A stretch of DNA of 64,000 nucleotides, taken from positions 36,596,042 through 36,660,041 of the forward strand of contig CM060734.1 in NCBI GenBank assembly GCA_030704615.1. The letters are read 5' to 3'. The DNA comes from Takakia lepidozioides (Eukaryota; Streptophyta; Takakiopsida; Takakiales; Takakiaceae). Made by a program: the position numbers and the translations under genes. Within the stretch, counting starts at the first letter, position 1. Every line of letters starts with the position of its first letter. Below the pieces are notes generated by a model that worked only from the letters and a program-made list of their open reading frames with translations, was not told where the DNA came from and searched no databases. Below, one piece after another: positions 1-12,900 of this stretch.

Positions 1-905
1 CTACCGAGGCATCACGCTCCTCAATGCAGTTGGCAAGATATTTTGCAGAGTTATAAGTACTTGTCTCGAGGTTGATCTGGAATCTAGAGGTTGTTTCCAC
101 GGAGGCCAAGCTGGCTTTCAGCGAAACAGGGGCTGAGTGGATCATATCTTCAATCTAAGCCAGATTATCCAGGGAAGGAAAAAAGAAGGGAAACCCACTT
201 TTGTTTTTTTCTTGGATGTCAAAAAGGCTTATGACACAGTGTGAAGAGACGGTCTATGGCTCCGACACTGGTCATGTGGAATCAAGGGAAAGATGTGGAG
301 AGTTGTCCATAACTTGTATGCTCACACCAAAAGTTGTGTCACTGTTAATGGACATAAGTCTAACTTCTTTGACATTGACCAAGGTGTAGCTCAAGGATGT
401 ACCCTCTCCCCTCTGCTCTTCAATGTTTTCATGAATCAACTCCTCGAGGATGTGGAAAGTGAGGGATTTGGGTTAAGGGTGGGTGATGCCACCATACCAG
501 CCCTTATGTTTGCGGATGACTTCGCAGGCATAGGGAAGACTCCTTCCAATCTCCAGGAGTTGATTGATTGTGCGAAGAGATACTTTGACCTTTGGGGGCT
601 AGAGGCTAATGTCAGTAACTGTGCAGTGGTGGCATTCAACGACTGAGGAGAGGGAGGAGGTGATCTCAAGTGGCAGTGGGGAAGCCAAGAGATTTGGTCC
701 TCCCTTCCTACACATACCTTGGCGTTGAGTTTTCCTCCAACTGTAATTGGGATGCACATATTCAGAAAGTTCTTCATACTGGCAAGCGCAAAGTGCTGGG
801 TCTCACTAAATTTTTCCACTGCAGAGGGATCAACTCTGAGGTCAAGAAAACCATGTTTTGTCGCGTTATTATTTTCAGTTTAATCTCATTGGTCCACCAA
901 TTAAC
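1..905 (+). mobile_element. LINE reverse transcriptase fragment (FADD type), decayed
   Basis: The plus strand shows fragments of a non-LTR reverse transcriptase in order: an N-terminal palm segment with GGQAGF near 110, [12 protein letters not shown] near 210-240, [16 protein letters not shown] at 385-430, the catalytic block MFADDF near 508-525, and YLGVEF at 716-733. Frame changes and stops at ~243 and ~645 break it. It is distinct from the YADD family that fills the rest of the introns. It sits antisense within the last visible IFT172 intron. The 5' part is off the window. Confidence 0.8.
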
Positions 906-3900
906 AGCTCTACCGTAGACAATTAGTTGCCTCCCAATGATCTTGTCAGCCACACAGAGAGAGAGAGAGAGAGAGAACCTGCTTGCATGCCATGCCTGCT
1001 TCATGGAAGGCTTTGTCTGCAGGTATTGACCCAATGTAGCGGAGGAGAGAGATACTTAGTTTGGCTTCCATCACTCCCAGCCCCTGTTGAGCCATAAACC
1101 CTCCCAAGTAATGCAGCTGCTGAGTTTCAGACAGTTTCAATTAACCAAATCCTTTAAGAACCTGGAAGATAGCAAGCATTCTTTTTATCGCCTAAGACCT
1201 CTCACTATGTCTATTCTTAATCAAGGGGCATAGATACAATTCAGTTAAGCACCTCTTGGCAAATCACTAAGAACCGATTCATATTACACATCAATGTTCT
1301 CTCTTTGGTTTACAACGGCTTTATTAGGCCGAAAATAAGTGTAGTATAGGTCTAGCCATTGTCTTCATTGAATATACAACAGCAGGAAGACTGAGGGAAG
1401 CAGTAAGGTCCAAATTTCACATTTGATCCACATAATGTTAAGATCGCCAACGTGGATACAGCTTAGCGAGGGACGTCACCCGGCTAGACCCATGACAGAC
1501 TGACCCCTTATACAACATTAATGTAACATATATGCTTGATGATCTGTCTTCCACAGATTTTCATGATGTGAAGAGATGGACCTGGACTCCTGCCATGGCA
1601 CGCAGCGTTATCATATTCACAATGACCAGCAGTCTCTTCAGCTCCAATAAAACTGCAGTTATTGGGTCAGACATGCACACACACCCAGAAAGACCAAGAA
1701 ACTATAATGTCTAGTGGACCTGTAGACACTTCCTAGGCAAATTGGGTCCTCAAAGCTAAGGACTCTGCCAAAGACTGGAGTTTATTACAACCACAGGAAG
1801 CCCCCAAGCAGGTAACGGACAAAAGAAAGAGAAATGAAATGAAATGGTGCTTTATAACGTCCGCGGAAAGCTCATAGAGCTTATGGGACAAAATGGAAGA
1901 AAACATGAGAGAGGAAACAAAAACCCAGAGCCAGAGATAAAAACTAGAGAGAGAAATGAAATGGTGCTTTATAACGTCCACGGAAAGCTCATAGAGCTTA
2001 TGGGACAAAATGGAAGAAAACATGAGAGAGGAACAAATCCAGAGAGAAATGAAATGAAATGAAATGGTGCTTTATAACGTCCGCGGAAAGCTCATAGAGC
2101 TTATGGGACAGAATGGAAGAAAACATGAGAGAGGAACAAATCCAGAAACCACAATTAATGTTCTAGCGATTGTCTAAGGGTGAAGGCCTCGTGCAGGTAG
2201 GCTGCCAAGCATTTTTGATCCTCATAGTGGAAGACATCAGTGAGAGTTTGGGTTCCACTGAATAAACAGTGGAATCTCCCACGGATCTCGTAGTATAGAG
2301 GGCAGTAGAAGAAGAAGTGTTCTTCAGTTTCAATTTCCTTGTTGCGCCCTAGGCGAGCTGGACATAGGCGGTCCTCCCGTTGCAGGTTTTCCCATCTGCC
2401 AGTCTCTATCCGTAGGTTGTGGGAACCCACCCTGAACCGCCCCAATGCCCTCAGGATGGAAGGAGATAAGGATGCTGAAAGGTAATTTGGTCTCAAGATT
2501 CTATCATCGCGGAGCTCCAAGAATGTCTCTCGATAGAAGTGGAGCTTTGTCGTGAGATTGGGTAGCTTCCAAGTTCTCTTGACATGTAATTCCATAAGCT
2601 CTCTCCTAATGTGTCTGTTGCGGTCATGTCTGGATGTGATGTCCACCTCATCTGGATTCATTGGTAATAGGAAAGCAGTAGAAAGTCCGTTACGTTGAAA
2701 TAAACTGTCCACTCGAGCATACCAGGAGTTCCTGAAACCTGCAGCTTTGAGCCTCATAGATGTTGTGAGGGCCCTTGCCACGAGCCCCTTGGGTGGAAGG
2801 GCCTGTAATCTACGGAGAAAGATTGTAAGCCGGAAGAGGGCCTCGGATTGCAATGGTACACATGCGAACTCTGCACTTAGGATCTGAGATGGAGTTGTGC
2901 TCCTGGTGCCAAGCATTGCTTGGAGAAAAGATGACTGTAATGGTTCCAAATTCTTGTCCCACCAGGAGACAGGGACACCAGGTGCCCACAACTCACAACC
3001 ATAGATGGTAGCAGGGCTGACGACGGTGTCAAACAGCCACTTTTTGGTTGGGGGATGACGCAGATGTATTTGCTTGCATTTGGCCTGAAGGCGGACGGAG
3101 GCCGCCTTACCTCTAGTCAATCTGTCCAAGGCAGTGGCTGCAAAGTGAAACTTGGGGGAGTGGATAACCAGACCCAGGTACCGGTATGATTTCACAATCT
3201 CAATTTCTTGCTGGTTGAAGATGAATCTACGATCAGCCTGGCCATTGAAGACCATGATCTTGGTCTTGCTAAGATTGACTTGCATCCCATAGTCTTTGCA
3301 GAACTGTTCCAAAATTTTGAGATGGCGTTGCAGGAAGACCAGGGATTGTGCCAAAAGGGCAACATCATCAGCGTAGAGGAGATCTGATTGTGTTGGTCCC
3401 CCATCCAATGGTACCCCAACCCCATGGTTTTTTGATATGTAATTCTCCAAGGCGTCAATGTAGATCCCGAACAGGGTAGGTGAAAGGGGGTAGCCCTGTT
3501 TGACTCGAATGTTGCTGTGGACCTCGGCTGAGAATTCACCAGCGACGTTGACCATGCCAGTGACAATCTCATACATAGAAGAGATGGCACAAAGGATGTC
3601 TGGAGGGACTTTCACTCTATGGAGCCGTTGGAAGAGAAGGTCCCGAGGAACTGAATCAAAGGCTTTGTGGAAGTCCACGAAGCAAACATAGACCATTCTT
3701 TTGTCATAGCGTGCACTTTCCACCATAACCTGAAGAGTGAAGATGTGGTCAATAGTGGATCTGTTGCGACGGAAACCAGTCCCTCAGCACGAATGCGAGA
3801 GGACTCAGCCCAATCATCCAGTTCCATGGCCACTACTGCCCCAAACAGTTTAGCAAGTAAGGAGGACACCATGATAGTACTATAGTTGGTCGGTGCGAGC

Positions 3901-6900
3901 CTGTCACCGCTCTTGAAGAGTGGGTGGATGATGCTCTTTGTCCACTCTGTTGGAAAGCCCCGTTGCACTACCTCATTGAAGAGGTTAGCTATAAAAGGGG
4001 CTAAAATAGGTGCAGCATGCTTGATGAATTCACTCTGAAGTCCTGAAATGTCCACCGCTCTGCCATTTTGCACCTTCTTGATTGCCTTACTGACATTGGC
4101 CGTAGTAAAGAGAGAGAAGTGAAGGGGTTTAGAGGTTATAGGAGGAGGAAGTTTGGGTTGGGGAATGGTACAAAGACTGTGCATACTCATGCCAGACGTG
4201 AATGTCAGTGATTGGGGGAGGGTCTCTATGAGGTTTAAGGAGGGACCAAAAAGAACGAGGAGAAAATCTGATTTTAGCAAGGAAAGAAGATTGCAACTTG
4301 ATAGTGTAGGCTCTCTTTTTGGATCTAATGAGGGACTTATAGTGCTTAAGAGCAAGATTAGTGGACTCTGGAGAAGAATTGGTATCAAGTAGTAAAGATT
4401 TGATGTGACGTCTAGCAGTCTTGCATTCCTCATCAAAAAATGGTGCATACCGACGAGAGAGAGAAAGTAAGAAAGAAAAACAGACTGGACAACAAAATAA
4501 AACGTTCTAACATCCGTGGCGTATGGAACAGAACGGTGGTCAAGGAACAAGAAAAGAAATAAGATCTATTGTGCAGTTACTGGGGTAGTGGGGTTTCACC
4601 TTGTAAACCCGTATGTCCAGAGCAATTCAGCCCGTTCTGGCGGTATAGTCAATGACTGAAACAGAAGCGCCGTTTCTGTCTGAACTTTGTGACATGTATT
4701 CTAAATTGCGTCTTTATGGGTGAAGCATGAGTGATGATTTGAAACAGGAAATGGCTAAGAAATTTTGAGCTGTCTAACCAGAAATATCAAAACTGAATAC
4801 AACTTATCCTGACTTCTCTCTCTCTTATCATCTGCATAATTATGGTCTCTGATCTGACATGTCAGTCATACCTGGTTGAACGTTAGCATCACTGGTCAAG
4901 CTGAGGGTGTTAACAAGTTGATATAGTATATCCCGGAGTTTCTGTTCCAAATGATAGTCATACCATTCAGTAAATACAAAGAAAAATGAAATGAAATAGT
5001 ACTTTATGGAAAGCTCAAAGGGCTTATGGGACAAGAGGAAGCAAGAAGCTAGAAGGAGAGAGAGGCCACAAGCAGCCCAAAAGAAACCATTGCCCAAGGG
5101 ATTGTCTAAGAGTCAGTGATGCTTCATGTAGGTAAGCTGCCAAGCATTTCTGATCCTCATAGTGGAAGACCTCCGTGAGAGATTGGGTATCCAGGAATAG
5201 ACAATTGAATATCCCATGGATGTCATAGTAGAAAGGGCAGTGACAGAAGAATTGTGCTTTGCTTTTGATTTCTCTGTTGTTCACAGTGCGGGGCATAGGC
5301 GATCCTCATGTTGCAGGTTATCCCACCTACCAGGTACAGCCCCTTCATCTTTCCCGTGTATTTGTTTTGAGAGAATATGAAGTGAGGGGAGTGGTTGTGA
5401 GTTGTGTGTGTGCATTGAGGGCAGTAGAAAAGAATGTGGCTGATAGGTTGCATATTCCAGTTCAAAGTGTGCGCAGCGCCTCATGTACGTATGCAGCCAG
5501 ACAGTGTTATCCTCATAATGAAACACCTCTCTAAGGGTTTGGCTGAACAGGCAGTGTAGCGGCCCCTGATTTCATACAATAGAGCGGATGGTGGGATTTC
5601 CCCCAGTCTTAATCTCCTGCCTGTCTTTTCTGACACATAATTGTTCGTCAGATTAGCCCATCTGCCAGTTTCTATCCTAATGCTGTACCTGACCAGTGCT
5701 TGTAGAAGATATGGAGTGAGCCCTCCCGGATTTTGACCCAGTAGGGATGTGCTGGAGAGGCCATGTCATGCAAAGAGAGTGGAGACCCAAGCACACCAAC
5801 ATGACTTGGAAACAACTGCTTTGAGTCTCAGGGACACTTGTGGGGAAGAGATCGCAACCTTGTCAGGAAGACCGAATTGAAATAGTGCTTCGAGCTCAAA
5901 AAATGAAATGAAATGGAACTTTATAACGTCCGCAGAAAGCGCAAAGAGCTTATGGGACAAAAGGGAAGCAAGAAACAAGAAAGAATAAAAGACAAAGAGC
6001 GAAGCCAGAAGCAGCCCAATAGCAACTACGGCTCAAGGGATTGTCTAAGGGTCACAGCTTCATGCAGAAGCTGCCAAGCATTTCTGATCCTCATAATGGA
6101 AGACTTCTGCGAGAGATTGGGTTTCACAGAACAGACAGTGGATTCTGCCACGGATCTCATAGTAAAGAGGACAGCAAAAGAAGAAGTGCTCTTCAGTTTC
6201 AATGCAACGGTTGGGCCCAGTGCAAGCTGGGCATAGGCAGTCTTCTCGTTGTAAGTTTTTCCATCTACCAGTCTCGAGCCCACCCTGAATCGCCCCAATG
6301 CCCTCAGAAGAGAGGGAGATTAAGGTGCAGATAAGTAATTAGGCCACAGATCACCTGAGCATACCAAGAAGGCTTGAAACCTGCTGTATAGAGCCTGATA
6401 GATTTTCTGAGGGCCCTTGCTGTGAGGCCTGTGGGGTTCAGGGCTTGTAAGCTTTTAAGAAAGATTGTAAGCCGGAAGAGGGCCTCGGTTTGAAGGGGCA
6501 CGCATGCAAACTCCGCACATAGAATGTGTGATGAAGTTTTAACCCGAGCACCAAGCATTGTTTGGAGGAAAGATGACTGCAGCGGTTCCAAATAAGATAA
6601 TGAAATGAAAATGAAATGGTGCTTTATAACGTCCGCGGAAAGCTCATAGAGCTTATGGGACAAAATGGAAAGAAATGAAATGAAATGAAATGGTGCTTTA
6701 TAACGTCTGCGGAAAGCTCATAGAGCTTATGGGACAAAATGGAAGGAAGAACATGAGAGAAAATAGGAAACCAGAGTCAGAGAAAAGAAACTATTGTTCG
6801 AGTGATTGTCTAAGGGTGAATGCCTCGTGCAGGTAGGCTGCCAAACATTTCTGATCCTCATAGTGGAAGACTTCAGTGAGAGATTGGGTTCCACGGAATA

Positions 6901-9900
6901 GACAATGGAATCTCCCATGGATCTCATAGTATAGGGGGCAATAGAAGAAGAAGTGTTCTTCAGTTTCAATTTCCTGGTTGCGCCCTGTGCAAGCAGGACA
7001 TAGACGGTCCTCCTGCTGCAGGTTTTCCCATCTGCCAGTCTCTATCCGTAGGTTGTGGGAGCCCACCCTGAACCGCCCCAAAGCCCTCAGGAGAGAAGGA
7101 GATAAAGAGGCCGAAAGGTAATTGGGCCGCAAGATTCTATCATCCCGGAGAACCAAGCAAGAATGTTTCTCGATAGAAATGGAGCTTTGTTGTGAGGTTG
7201 GGTAACTTCCAGAGTCTCCTGACATGAAAACTCCATGAGCTCCTTTCTAATGAGTTGGTTGAGGTCATGCCTGGATGTGATTTCCACCTCTTCTGGGTTC
7301 ACAGGCAAAAGTGAAGCTATAGAGGGTCCATAGCGTTCAAAAAAGGTATCCACACGGGCATACCAGGATTGTTTGAAGCCTGCATTTTTGAGTCTCATAG
7401 ATGTTGTGAGGGCCCTGGCCACAAAGCCCCTTGGGGGGAAGGGCTTGTAACCTATGCAGAAAATTGTAAGCCGGAAGAGGGGCCTCAGTTTGGAGTGGCA
7501 CACAGGCGAATTCTGCATTCAATATGTGCGATGGAGTTGTTCCTCTGGCGCCCAGCATTGCTTGGAGGAAGATGACTGCAAGTGGTTCCAGATCGTTTTC
7601 CCACCAGGAAACTGGACTGCAGGTGCCCAAAATTCACAACCAAAAGTGGCATTTGGGGTGACTACGCTATCAAATAGCCACTTCTTAGTCGGTGGGTGTT
7701 GCAGGTGTATCTGCTTGCATTTGGCCTGAAGGCGGATGGAGGCTGCCTTGCCTTTTGTCAATCTGTCCAGGGCAGTGGCTGCAAAGTGGAATTTGGGGGA
7801 GTGGATAACCAGCCCCAGATATCGGTAGGATTTGACTATCTCCACCTCCCCATTGTTGAGGAAGAATCTGCGGTCGGCCTGCCCATTGGAAACCATGATC
7901 TTGGTTTTAGGTTGACTTGCAACCCATAGTCATTGGAGAACTGTTCCAAGGATGTCGAGATGGCGTTGTAGGAAGATAGGAGATTGTGGCCAAAAGGGCA
8001 AACATCATCCGCGTAGAGGAGATCTGATTGTGTTGGTCCTCCATCCAATGGCACACCAACTCCATGGTTTTTTGAGATGTAGACTTCCAAGGCGTCAATG
8101 TAGATTCCGAATAGGGTAGGCGAGAGGGGGCAGCCCTGTTTGACCGCTATGGACCTCAGCTGAGAATTCCCCTGCGACATTGAGAGAGAAAACAGGAAAC
8201 CAGAGCCAGAGATAAGAACTATTGTTCGAGTGATTGTCTAAGGGTGAGTGCCTCGTGCAGGTAAGCTGCCAAACATTTCTGATCTTCATAGTGAAAGACT
8301 TCAGTGAGAGACTGGGTTCCACGGAATAGACAGTGGAATCTCCCACGGATCTCATAGTATAGAGGGCAATAGAAGAAGTGTTCTTCAGTTTCAATTTCCT
8401 GGTTGCGCCCTGTGCAAGCTGGACATAGGCGGTCCTCCCACTGCAGGTTTTCCCATCTGCCAGTCTCTATCTGTAGGTTGTGGGAGCCCACCCTGAACCG
8501 CCCCAATGCCCTCAGGAGAGAAGGAGATAAAAATGCCGAAAGGTAATTGGGCCGCAAGATTCTATCATCTCGGAGAACCAAGAATGTTTGTCGATAGAAA
8601 TGGAGCTTGGTCGTGAGGTTGGGTAACTTCCAGGTTCTCCTGACATGTAGTTCCATAAGCTCCCTTTAAATGAGTCTATTGCGGTCATGCTTGGATGTGA
8701 TGTCCACCCCTTCTGGATTTACTGGCAATAATGAAGCAATAGAGAGTCCATGGCGTTCAAAAAAGGTATCCACACGAGCATACCAGGATTGTTTGAAACC
8801 TGCATTTTTGAGCCTAATAGATGTTGCAAGGGCTCTGGCCACAAGCCCCTTGTGGGGAAGGCCTTGTAACCTATGCGGGAAAATTGTAAGCCGGAAAAGG
8901 GCCTCAGTTTGCAGTGGCACGCATGCAAATTCCACAGTCAGTATGTGAGATGGAGTTGTGCCTCTGGCTCCAAGCATTGCTTGGAGGAAAGGTGACTGTT
9001 CCAGATTGTTTTCCCACCAGGAAACTGGGACCGCAGGTGCCCGGAATTCACAACCAAAAGTGGCATTTGGGGTAACAACGCTGTCAAACAGCCACTTCTT
9101 GGTCGGTGGATGACGCAGATGTATCTGTTTGCATTTGGCCTGAAGGTGGATGGAGGCTGCCTTGCCTTGTGTCAATCTATCCAGGGAAGTTGCTGCAAAC
9201 TGGAATTTGGGAGAGTGGATAACCAGACCCAGATACTGGTACGATTTGACTATCTCAACCTCCCGATTGTTGAGGAAGAACCTGCGGTCAGCCTGCCCAT
9301 TGAAACCATGATCTTGGTTTTGCTAAGGTTGACCTGCAGCCCATAGTCTTTGGAGAACTGTTCCAGGATGTGGAGATGGCGCGTTGCAGGATAGAGGAAG
9401 AGGAAAGACAGGGTGGGACAGAGATTGTGCCAAAAAAGGCAACATCGTCCACGGAGATTCGATAGTTGTGATTGATCTATAAAGAAAGAAAAGAAAAAAA
9501 AAATTTAAAGCCTGGGGGATCCAGAAGGGGCCCATGGGACAGTAGAACCACAAGAAATAAAAAGAAAAAAGGTCTCGGGTACTAAGTATTGCACCAAAGG
9601 AGACAAGAGGAGGATGTGTCGTTGTGAGAGATAAGCCAGATAGTATCCTACGGTGTCTCCCATTTGCTTTGTGCTCCCCACACCACAACAAGACAGAGAA
9701 TGAGAGACATCTTGCCTGAATTGGAGGCTCAATGGAAGGGCCATCACCCCATCCGATCATCAATGGAAGCATCAGTAGCTGGCAGGCCGCAAAGCTGCAA
9801 AGCTCGTACGCGGTCCAGTCTCAGCTTTCAGCGGGGGTAGAGGTGGTTACCAATATTGTGCAAGAACATCTATGGCCTCTGAGCACTGCTCAACATCTAA

Positions 9901-12900
9901 CAATGAAATAGTGAGGAAGTTGCAATTAAAGGATTAATTAAGCAATACCTGGATTCTAATAAGCAAGCTTTTACTACAATAGCCTCACAAACCACAAATT
10001 CAAGGGATATAGCAGATGAGAATCTTGGTAGCTAGCTGCCATGACTCTCTCATAGCCGACAGCATATCTCTAGAGAATAATCTCGCTCTCATAAACTAAA
10101 ATTCAAAAATCAGGATTTGTTTATCAAAAAAAAGCAAGTAAGAGTTCCAATTGAAAGATGCTGAATCATAGCCTTTTCCGATCCATATCAGCTTCAAAGC
10201 AACACTGTACACTCAAATATCAATAACTGAGATGGAAAAACAAATTAAGAGAAGCAGGAACCTTGTATTTCTGCAGACACTGCTTAGCATGACGAACTGA
10301 GAAGTCCTTTTCTGTTTCGGGCCCCAACAGCATTGCAAGCTCATGCACCTGCAATAGAAGGTCAGAGAGAAGGGTACTTTAGAGAAACACGGCATGTCCA
10401 GCGACCCAACTAAGATATTAGCAGGGTCCAGGTCACATGTATTTCATCCATTCATTAAAAAATTGCCAAAAAATACTCCGGCCCTGTTTCCCACCGAAAG
10501 AGGAAAGAAAAGAAAAGAAACGAGCTGGAACTTTATAACGTCCGCAGAAAGCTCAAAGAGCTTATGGGACAGAAGGAAAACAAGAAACAAGAAAGAGAAT
10601 AAAAGACAAAGAATGAAGCCAGAAGCAGCTCAAAAGCAACTACTGCTCAAGGGATTGTCTAAGGGTCAGCTTCATGCAGATAAGCTGCCAAGCATTTCTG
10701 ATCCTTACAATGGAAGACTTCTGTGAGGGATTGGGTTTCACGGAACAGACGGTGGAATCTCCCACAGATCTCATAGTAAAGAGGGCAGTAAAAGAAGAAG
10801 TTTTCTTCAGTTGCATGGTGGGCATCCGCGGTCTTCTCGCTGCAAGTTTTCCCACCTACCAGTCTCTATGCGTAAATTGTGGGAGCCCACCTGATTGCCC
10901 CAATGCCTCTCAGAAGAGAGGGAGATAAAGTTGCAGATAAGTAATTAGGCCACAAGATTCTCTCAGTAGAAATGGACTTTTGTTGTTAGAGTGGCTGGCT
11001 TCCATGAAGTTCCACAAGTTCTCTTCTGTTCATTCTGTTGCGATCCTGTTCAGACGTGATTTCCATCCCTTCTGTATTTTGTGGCAATAGGGAAGCAACA
11101 GAGAGTCCATTGCGCTCAAAAAAATTGCACACCAGAGTATATTAGGAGGGCTTGAAGCCTGCTGTATGGAGCCTGATAGTTGTTTTGAGGGCCCTTGCTG
11201 TGAGGCCTGTGGGGTTCAGGGCTTGTAAGCTTGTAAGTAAGATTGTAAGCCGGAAGAGGGCCTTGGTTTGAAGGGGCACGCATGCAAACTCCGCACATAG
11301 AATGTGTGATGGAGTTGTGCCTTGAGCACCAAGCATTGGTTGGAGGAAAGATTTCTCCCACCAGGAAACTGGGACACAAGGTGCCCAGAACTGCAGCCAC
11401 AAGTGGCGGCTGGGGTGACAAAGGTATCAAAGAGCCACTTTTTGGTTGGCAGATGGCACAGATGTATCTGCTTACATTTGGCCTGAAGGTGAATGGAAGC
11501 AGCCCTACCCTTCGTGTCCGTAGCAGTTGAGGCAAACTGGAATTTGGGTGAGTGGATAACCAGACCCAGGTAAGTATAGGATTTGACAACCTCAATGTCC
11601 TGCTGATTGTAGTGGAATCTGCAATCCGCATGGCCATTGAAAACCATGATCTTAGTTTTGCTAAGATTGACCTGCAGCCCATAGTATTTGGGGAAGTCTT
11701 CCAGTATGCGAAGGTGGCGTTGTAGGAAGACAAGAAATTGTGCCAACGAAGCAACATCATCAGCGTAGAGAAGTACTGATTGTGTTGTCCACCATCCAAA
11801 GGACCCCTACTCCATGATTCTTTGAAATGTACCCCTCCAAAGCATCTATGTAGATCCCAAAAAGGGTAGGTGAGAAAGGGCTGCCCAGTTTGACGCCAAT
11901 GTTGCTATGAACTTCTGCCGAGAATCCTCCTGCAAACTTGACCATGCCAGAAAGAAAGAACAAAAGAAACTTGATAACGCCCAAAGGGGCACTGAGGGCC
12001 CGTGGGACGAAATGGAGAGACAAGAAACCAAACCATCAGGTAACTGAAGGCAGGAACAAAGCTCATGACCAATGCATTCAATCCTTTGTAAAGTTCTGAG
12101 GGCACCCACAGCAGGTCAGAAATATAGAGATCACATCTGCATGCAAGCCATGCAAAATAAAAGGTGATCAAATCACGTTCTTGAAAGACAAGCAGACACC
12201 AGGAATGAAAACGCAAAAATTTGTCCCAACAGGTCCAGAACCAGAAGGGCCAAGTTTGCCAAGGAGAGTGAATGAATGTTTTTGAGGAAAGTGGACATAG
12301 TAAATATATACAGAAAAATGTTGTACCTCAAAAAACTAGATGCTTGAAACCAGCTGGGTTTCCTATTGTCCCTTAAATGTTCCGCCCTCTGCCTGTGTAT
12401 TTTTGTCCTGAAAGATCTTTAACATAGTCGAATGCCTCCTACAAGAGAAGAGGCACCCATTCTCATGATGTCTTGTCTTCTCGGCTCTCCAAATCATGCA
12501 CAAGGTCTATGGCTATAAGGCTACTGCAATCAACCTCTTTTGAGTGAGTTCTACATCCCTTTCTAGTGGCTTACCAAGAGGCACTCCAATGTGCCACTTT
12601 GTATTGCTTAGGAGATGTTGGGACAAAAATGTCTCATGGTAATTCTGTGAATGTGTACTTGTAGGAACCTACCAAGGCTACCAGGATTATTTCTTATTTT
12701 GGTTACGTTTGATTGTCAAAAATCTCATTTGAAACTCCCTTGTGGTCCCATAAGTCTGGGCGTAGAGAGAAGACTCCGGCCGAAGCCGACATAACTAAGA
12801 GCCACTTCACCTTTCGGCTAACGCCCCCTTTTGGAGGTGGGCCCTATGTCATTGGGACTAGCGTCTCTTCAATGTGGAGGTTGGTTGTTTCCAGCTTATG

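Noticed and set aside
2155-3726. 523-codon ORF as a cellular gene
   Set aside because: It is a 5'-truncated LINE reverse transcriptase with its 3' tail, and many broken copies surround it.
9323-9772. 149-codon minus-strand ORF as a gene
   Set aside because: It fuses LINE sequence (LAQSL..., 9,430) with intron DNA and overlaps the tentative IFT172 exon in another frame.
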